From an uncultured Verrucomicrobiota bacterium (GTDB lineage Bacteria > Verrucomicrobiota > Kiritimatiellia > RFP12 > UBA1067), in contig CALZAJ010000058.1 in NCBI GenBank assembly GCA_945613785.1, forward strand, positions 1 to 8,885: DNA of 8,885 nt. The letters run 5' to 3'. Shown here piece after piece: positions 5,267 to 8,885 of the stretch (the stretch's first letter is position 1; each line of letters opens with the position of its first letter). The position numbers and the translations under genes are program-made. Under the pieces are notes generated by a model, which was not told the origin of the DNA, ran no database searches, and worked only from the letters and a program-made list of their open reading frames with translations.

Positions 5267-7599
5267 TGACGCCTGCGGCCTTTATCGACAATCCGAACTG
5301 GGCGGACTTCCTGCCGGAACTGCGGGAGCCCGCCCGCAAGCGTCATTTGCCGACGCATGAGGACTGTGCGTCGCTCGATCCCGAGGCCGCGTCCGAGCAC
5401 CTGCGGGCCGGCGGCACGCTGGGGCGCCTGCCGGGCTACGAGGAGCGTCCCGGACAGCTTGCGATGCTGGGAGCCATCGTCCGAGCCTTCAATGCGCGCG
5501 AACACCTGATGGTCGAAGCGGGGACGGGCGTGGGCAAGTCGCTCGCCTATCTCATTCCCGCCATCCTCTGGGCCTGGACGAACGATACGCCCGTGGTCGT
5601 CTCGACCGCGACGCGCAACCTGCAGAGCCAGCTGATCGGTTCGGACATTCCGAAGGCGCTGCAGGTCTTGGGCGAGGCGGCGGCCGACTTCAAGTACGCG
5701 CTCCTGAAAGGGCGTACGAACTACCTCTGTCTCCGTGCGGTCTCCGATTTCTTCTCGGCCGGCTATTGGACGATGTCCGCCGAGGAGCAGGCGGAGATGC
5801 CGCACTTCATCGCGTGGCTTCAGTCGACGCCGGACGGCGACCTCGATCAGTATGACGGGCTTCCGCACAATCTCCTGACGTGTCCGGGCGAGGAATGCAG
5901 CGGCCGTCGCTGTCCGTTCTACACGCGCTGCTTCGTCTATCGCGCCCGCAAGCTGGCGGCGGATGCCCATCTGGTCGTTGCGAACCACGCGCTCGTGCTG
6001 GCGGAAGCGACCAGCTCCGGCGGCGCGATTCTGCCGGCATACGGACGCCTGGTGCTGGACGAAGCGCACAATCTCGAGTCGATCGCGACGGACTACCTGA
6101 GCTACGAGTTCTCCCTGCCGGCTCTTACGCGCATTCTCAATCGGCTGATGCGGCGTGGCAAGGGCAAGCGGACGCGGACGGGCGGCGTGTTGGCGTCCGT
6201 CGAGCGTCAGATGCAGAAGGGCATTCTTTCGGGGTCCGCTTCGGGCGAGGCGATCCGCAAGATCCTGCAGGACTGTGCCGCCATCATCGTCCGTGTCGTC
6301 AATGCCGCCGAGGACATCTTCGAACTGGCCGCGCTGTTGCTCAAACCGGTGAAGGGTGCGGAGATGGTGCGCTTCAGGGTGAGCGAGGGGAAGCGGCGGT
6401 ATTCGGTCCGCGGACTCTTCGCCGAATACGAAGCATCCCTCTGGGACGAGGACAATCTTTTTGCCGCGCAGACGCGGATGGAGAACGAACTGGCGGCGCT
6501 CGTCAACCAGTTGCATGCGCTTCGCGATCTGCTGAACGATGCGACGCCGGAAGGCGAGTTCAACTCTCTCGCCGATCTCTCGACGCAGCTCGATGGCGTT
6601 GCCGAAAGTCTCATTGCCTTTGCGAATGAGGCGAACTTCGTCCTGCGTGCGGAGAAGGATACGCACGCCTACTGGGTCGAGCGCGTTCGTGAGGAGCGTC
6701 GCCGCACGCACATCCGTCTCGTGGCGGCGCCGCTCTCGGTGGCGGACGATCTCCACAAGATGCTCTACGACTTGAAGGATTCCGTCATTCTTTCGTCGGC
6801 GACCTTGCGCGTGGGCAATGACTTCAAGTACATGACGAAGCGGCTCGGCGCCCGGGAGCGCTTCAAGAGCCTGACGGCGGAGTCTCCCTTCAACTACCTC
6901 TTTCAGTCGTTGGTCCTTGCGCCGGACTGTCTGCCGGATCCCTCGGGCGATCCTCTGGGCTATGCCGAGGGACTCGCCGCGCTCCTGAAGGATCTCTTTG
7001 CGGCGACGAACGGACGCGCCCTCGTGCTCTTCACGAGCTACGAGATGATGTATCGCGTGGCCGATTGCGCGAGGGGTCCGTTGGCCGACGCCGGCATCCA
7101 CCTGCTCGTTCAGGGCGAGGGGCTTTCCCGTGAAGCCATGACGCACGCACTCCGCGCCTGTTCCTCCAACCCGGACACCCCGGCCCCCGCCAATCCAAAC
7201 ACCCCCGTCGTCCTTTTTGGCGCCCAGTCATTCTGGGAAGGTGTCGATGTCGCGGGCGAGGCGTTGAGCTGTGTCGTCATTGCGCGTCTGCCGTTCGCGA
7301 TGGTCGGGGATCCGATCATCGAGGCGCGGTCGGAGAAGATCGAACGCGAGGGCGGCAGCTCCTTCAGGGACTATGCATTGCCGGAAGCCGTGATCAAGTT
7401 CCGGCAGGGCTTCGGCCGTCTCATCCGTACCAAGCGGGACCGGGGCGTCGTGGTTGTGACGGATCCTCGCCTGGTCACCAAGAATTACGGCGCTTCGTTC
7501 CGCAAGTCGATTCCCACGTCCGTCCATACGGTCACGGAGCTGTCGGACCTCCTCTCCCGTGTCGCTGATTTCTTCAACTCATCCCCAAGCACCTTATGA
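5266..7599 (+). CDS. dinG: DinG-like ATP-dependent DNA helicase with Fe-S cluster (XPD/Rad3 superfamily 2)
   Basis: A 777-residue 5'-3' type helicase, probably acting on damaged DNA or R-loops. Motifs in order: Q-like EERPGQLAML before motif I; Walker A AGTGVGKS (85-92); STATRNLQSQL (Ia); DEAH box (265-268); LSSATL (509-514); ALVLFTSY; QSFWEGVD (654-661); and QGFGRLIRT (714-722, arginine finger region). Fe-S candidate cysteines Cys155, 211, 216 and 222 match the spacing of the E. coli DinG cluster (one Cys, then Cys-x4-Cys-x5-Cys); Cys206 is an extra one. No exonuclease domain is fused. The ATG at 5266 overlaps the HIT stop by one base and has no Shine-Dalgarno, implying translational coupling. 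A Pro/Asn/Thr-rich low-complexity stretch occupies residues 635-647, just before the QSFWEGVD motif. DinG, YoaA and CsdA-like subgroups cannot be separated here. Confidence 0.95.
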   Translation: MTPAAFIDNPNWADFLPELREPARKRHLPTHEDCASLDPEAASEHLRAGGTLGRLPGYEERPGQLAMLGAIVRAFNAREHLMVEAGTGVGKSLAYLIPAILWAWTNDTPVVVSTATRNLQSQLIGSDIPKALQVLGEAAADFKYALLKGRTNYLCLRAVSDFFSAGYWTMSAEEQAEMPHFIAWLQSTPDGDLDQYDGLPHNLLTCPGEECSGRRCPFYTRCFVYRARKLAADAHLVVANHALVLAEATSSGGAILPAYGRLVLDEAHNLESIATDYLSYEFSLPALTRILNRLMRRGKGKRTRTGGVLASVERQMQKGILSGSASGEAIRKILQDCAAIIVRVVNAAEDIFELAALLLKPVKGAEMVRFRVSEGKRRYSVRGLFAEYEASLWDEDNLFAAQTRMENELAALVNQLHALRDLLNDATPEGEFNSLADLSTQLDGVAESLIAFANEANFVLRAEKDTHAYWVERVREERRRTHIRLVAAPLSVADDLHKMLYDLKDSVILSSATLRVGNDFKYMTKRLGARERFKSLTAESPFNYLFQSLVLAPDCLPDPSGDPLGYAEGLAALLKDLFAATNGRALVLFTSYEMMYRVADCARGPLADAGIHLLVQGEGLSREAMTHALRACSSNPDTPAPANPNTPVVLFGAQSFWEGVDVAGEALSCVVIARLPFAMVGDPIIEARSEKIEREGGSSFRDYALPEAVIKFRQGFGRLIRTKRDRGVVVVTDPRLVTKNYGASFRKSIPTSVHTVTELSDLLSRVADFFNSSPSTL

Positions 7600-8792
7600 A
7601 TAACTCCCGTCGCACCGCCGCCTATATCATCACCCGTTGGATGCTCACGAAGGACTTCCCGGCCGACTTGCTGCCGAACGGACCAGACCGCGCGTTTGTC
7701 CAGGATCTCGTTTACACGGTGATCCGTCGGCTGCGTCCCCTTCGTCGCATCCTCGGCGGTTTCGTGAAGACGTGGCCGAAGGGCGAACTCGAGGCGCTTC
7801 TTTACGTTGGCGCGGCCCAGATTCTCTACATGGATGATGTGCCGGATTTCGCGGCGGTCAACGAGACGGTGAATGCAGCGAAGGCCTGTGAGAATCCGTC
7901 GGTTGCCCGGGTGACGAACGGTGTTCTGCGCAATCTCATCCGTCAGCGTGACTCGATTGGACTGGGTACGGAGCTCGAGACCTTTCCGACGGCGTTGGGC
8001 AAGCGGTGGACCGCGCGGTTCGGAGCGGAGAACGCGGAGCGTCTCGCGGCCTGGCACAATGCGCCTGCGGAGACGTTCCTGGCGCGCAAGGACGGTTCGT
8101 TCGTGGCGCTCGAGCGAGGGACCAAGGTGACGGATATCGCGGGATATGCGGAAGGGGAGTTCATCGTACAGGATCCGGGGACGGCGCTGTCCGTCTCCCT
8201 GCTGAATCCCCAGCCCGGAGAGTCCGTGCTCGACGCCTGCGCGGCGCCGGGCGGCAAGACGGTCCAGATGGCCTGGCGCGGTGCGAAGGTCACGGCCTGC
8301 GAAATCAATCCCAAGCGTCGTCGCCGTCTCGAGGAAAACCTCCAGCGTCTCAATCTCGCCGTCGAGGTCCTCTCCGAACTCCCCTCCGCCGCCAACGCCC
8401 AAACGTCCAAACGCTTCTCCAAGATCCTCGTCGACGCGCCGTGTTCGAATTCGGGTGTTCTCCGTCGTCGTCCGGACGCGCGCTGGAACTGGAGCGTGGA
8501 GAAGCTGAAGGCGCTCGTGAAGATGCAGGCGGAGATTCTGGACGTGGTGGCTCCGCTGGTCGTGTCGGGTGGTACGCTTGTCTATTCGACGTGTTCGAAC
8601 GAGCCAGAGGAGAATCAGCAGCAGGTTGAGGCGTTCCTGGCGCGGCATCCGGAGTTCAAGTTGGCCGACACCAAGGAGTCTGTCCCCTATGAGAGTGGCA
8701 TGGACGGAGCGTTTGCGGCGGCCCTGATTCGGTCGTCAACGTCGTTTGTCGTGCGAAAAGCGGCATTTGCGCCTGCGCGTGCCGCTAATTGA
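7596..8792 (+). CDS. rsmB: 16S rRNA (cytosine-967-C5)-methyltransferase-like protein RsmB
   Basis: A 398-residue SAM-dependent RNA m5C methyltransferase. Residues 1-~130 are a NusB-like all-helical RNA-binding domain (including LLYVGAAQILYMDDVP and VNETVNAAK), which separates RsmB from shorter NOL1/NOP2/Sun proteins. The catalytic domain has the SAM motif VLDACAAPGGKT (211-222), motif IV DAPCS with Cys283, and motif VI YSTCSNEPEEN with Cys333, the expected nucleophile; the two-cysteine arrangement is intact. GAFAAALIR near the C-terminus is a degenerate form of the usual GFF(M/I)A element. The length is slightly below the ~430 residues of E. coli RsmB. The ATG overlaps the helicase stop as ATGA (4 nt) with no Shine-Dalgarno, so it is coupled to the helicase. 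The codons for residues ~255-275 are unusually C-rich. Confidence 0.94.
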   Translation: MNNSRRTAAYIITRWMLTKDFPADLLPNGPDRAFVQDLVYTVIRRLRPLRRILGGFVKTWPKGELEALLYVGAAQILYMDDVPDFAAVNETVNAAKACENPSVARVTNGVLRNLIRQRDSIGLGTELETFPTALGKRWTARFGAENAERLAAWHNAPAETFLARKDGSFVALERGTKVTDIAGYAEGEFIVQDPGTALSVSLLNPQPGESVLDACAAPGGKTVQMAWRGAKVTACEINPKRRRRLEENLQRLNLAVEVLSELPSAANAQTSKRFSKILVDAPCSNSGVLRRRPDARWNWSVEKLKALVKMQAEILDVVAPLVVSGGTLVYSTCSNEPEENQQQVEAFLARHPEFKLADTKESVPYESGMDGAFAAALIRSSTSFVVRKAAFAPARAAN

Positions 8793-8798
8793 TAAAAT
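8790..8798 (+). promoter_or_regulatory. Promoter-like extended -10 overlapping the rsmB stop codon
   Basis: TGA-TAAAAT, whose TG belongs to the rsmB stop codon, with the hexamer at 8793-8798. The following AGTCGC resembles the start of the HIT transcript (AGTCCG after TATAAT). No ORF of useful length begins within the predicted start zone, so any transcript would serve something beyond the window or an RNA. Confidence 0.35.
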
Positions 8799-8827
8799 AG
8801 TCGCAATTCACTCATGCCCCCCTGATA

Positions 8828-8836
8828 TGTTATAAC
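8828..8836 (+). promoter_or_regulatory. Promoter-like extended -10 in the terminal intergenic region
   Basis: TGT-TATAAC with the hexamer at 8831-8836, one mismatch from consensus. A start about 7 nt on falls near 8843. The 49 nt left in the window (to 8885) show no ORF of useful length and no RNA family I recognise, so the target lies downstream. Confidence 0.45.
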
Positions 8837-8885
8837 CCGAGTTTGCCAGTTAGCTGAATAGTCGAGCGCAACTCCAACCTCTGTG

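Noticed and set aside
5179..7146. 655-codon open frame antisense to the helicase gene
   Set aside because: Its protein is Arg/His/Glu-rich with no recognisable domain and mirrors the GC-rich third-position bias of the helicase, which has all its motifs intact. It is a shadow frame.
7485..8648. 387-codon open frame antisense to rsmB
   Set aside because: Composition is dominated by Arg and there is no domain; the plus-strand RsmB motifs are complete.
8814..8825. Start-to-stop mini-ORF ATG-CCC-CCC-TGA after rsmB
   Set aside because: Three codons only, no ribosome binding site and badly placed relative to the promoter-like elements; probably chance.
1..8885. CRISPR array, insertion sequence, tRNA or prophage signatures
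   Set aside because: No regularly spaced repeats, transposase motifs, terminal inverted repeats, or tRNA-like cloverleaf were seen on either strand by eye.

Overview
The window is a GC-rich bacterial chromosomal segment that is almost entirely coding: eight genes, with the first cut off at its 5' end by the window edge. A modular [FeFe]-hydrogenase points to a fermentative anaerobe. High GC, extended -10 promoters placed just before start codons and an RsmB/DinG housekeeping tail would fit a PVC-type anaerobe (for example Kiritimatiellota or Lentisphaerota) or a GC-rich clostridial-type organism. I cannot settle the phylum from sequence alone.

Layout. Positions 1-1713 (+) hold most of a multi-cluster [FeFe]-hydrogenase catalytic subunit (HydA/HndD type), closed by a strong intrinsic terminator (1756-1793). 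Next comes a small signalling block: a stand-alone GHKL ATPase (1809-2342, +); a DRTGG-domain protein and a PHP-domain phosphoesterase on the minus strand (2344-2679 and 2661-3413); and, divergent from those, a second DRTGG paralogue (3449-3796, +) overlapping a CBS-pair/GHKL-ATPase fusion (3793-4800, +). A housekeeping run follows on the plus strand: HIT-family hydrolase (4862-5266), DinG-like Fe-S helicase (5266-7599) and RsmB-like 16S rRNA m5C methyltransferase (7596-8792). The genes in this run overlap by 1 and 4 nt. The last 93 nt hold two promoter-like elements but no gene I can recognise.

How it fits together. The GHKL, DRTGG, PHP and CBS-ATPase genes sit beside the hydrogenase and look like a regulatory module for redox or hydrogen metabolism. 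No substrate for the kinase-like ATPases (STAS anti-anti-sigma protein, PP2C phosphatase, receiver domain) lies in the window, so the signalling route is unknown.

The most striking signal is in the promoters. Four genes (GHKL ATPase, PHP, DRTGG-2, HIT) each have an extended -10 box (TGN-TATAAT or one mismatch) ending only 6-7 nt before the start codon, with no recognisable -35 box and no well-placed Shine-Dalgarno sequence. This predicts leaderless mRNAs for the first genes of transcription units. Two of these promoters form one near-palindromic divergent promoter at 3421-3442. By contrast, two operon-internal genes (DRTGG-1 and the CBS-ATPase) have Shine-Dalgarno-like sequences, and the last two rely on stop/start overlaps.
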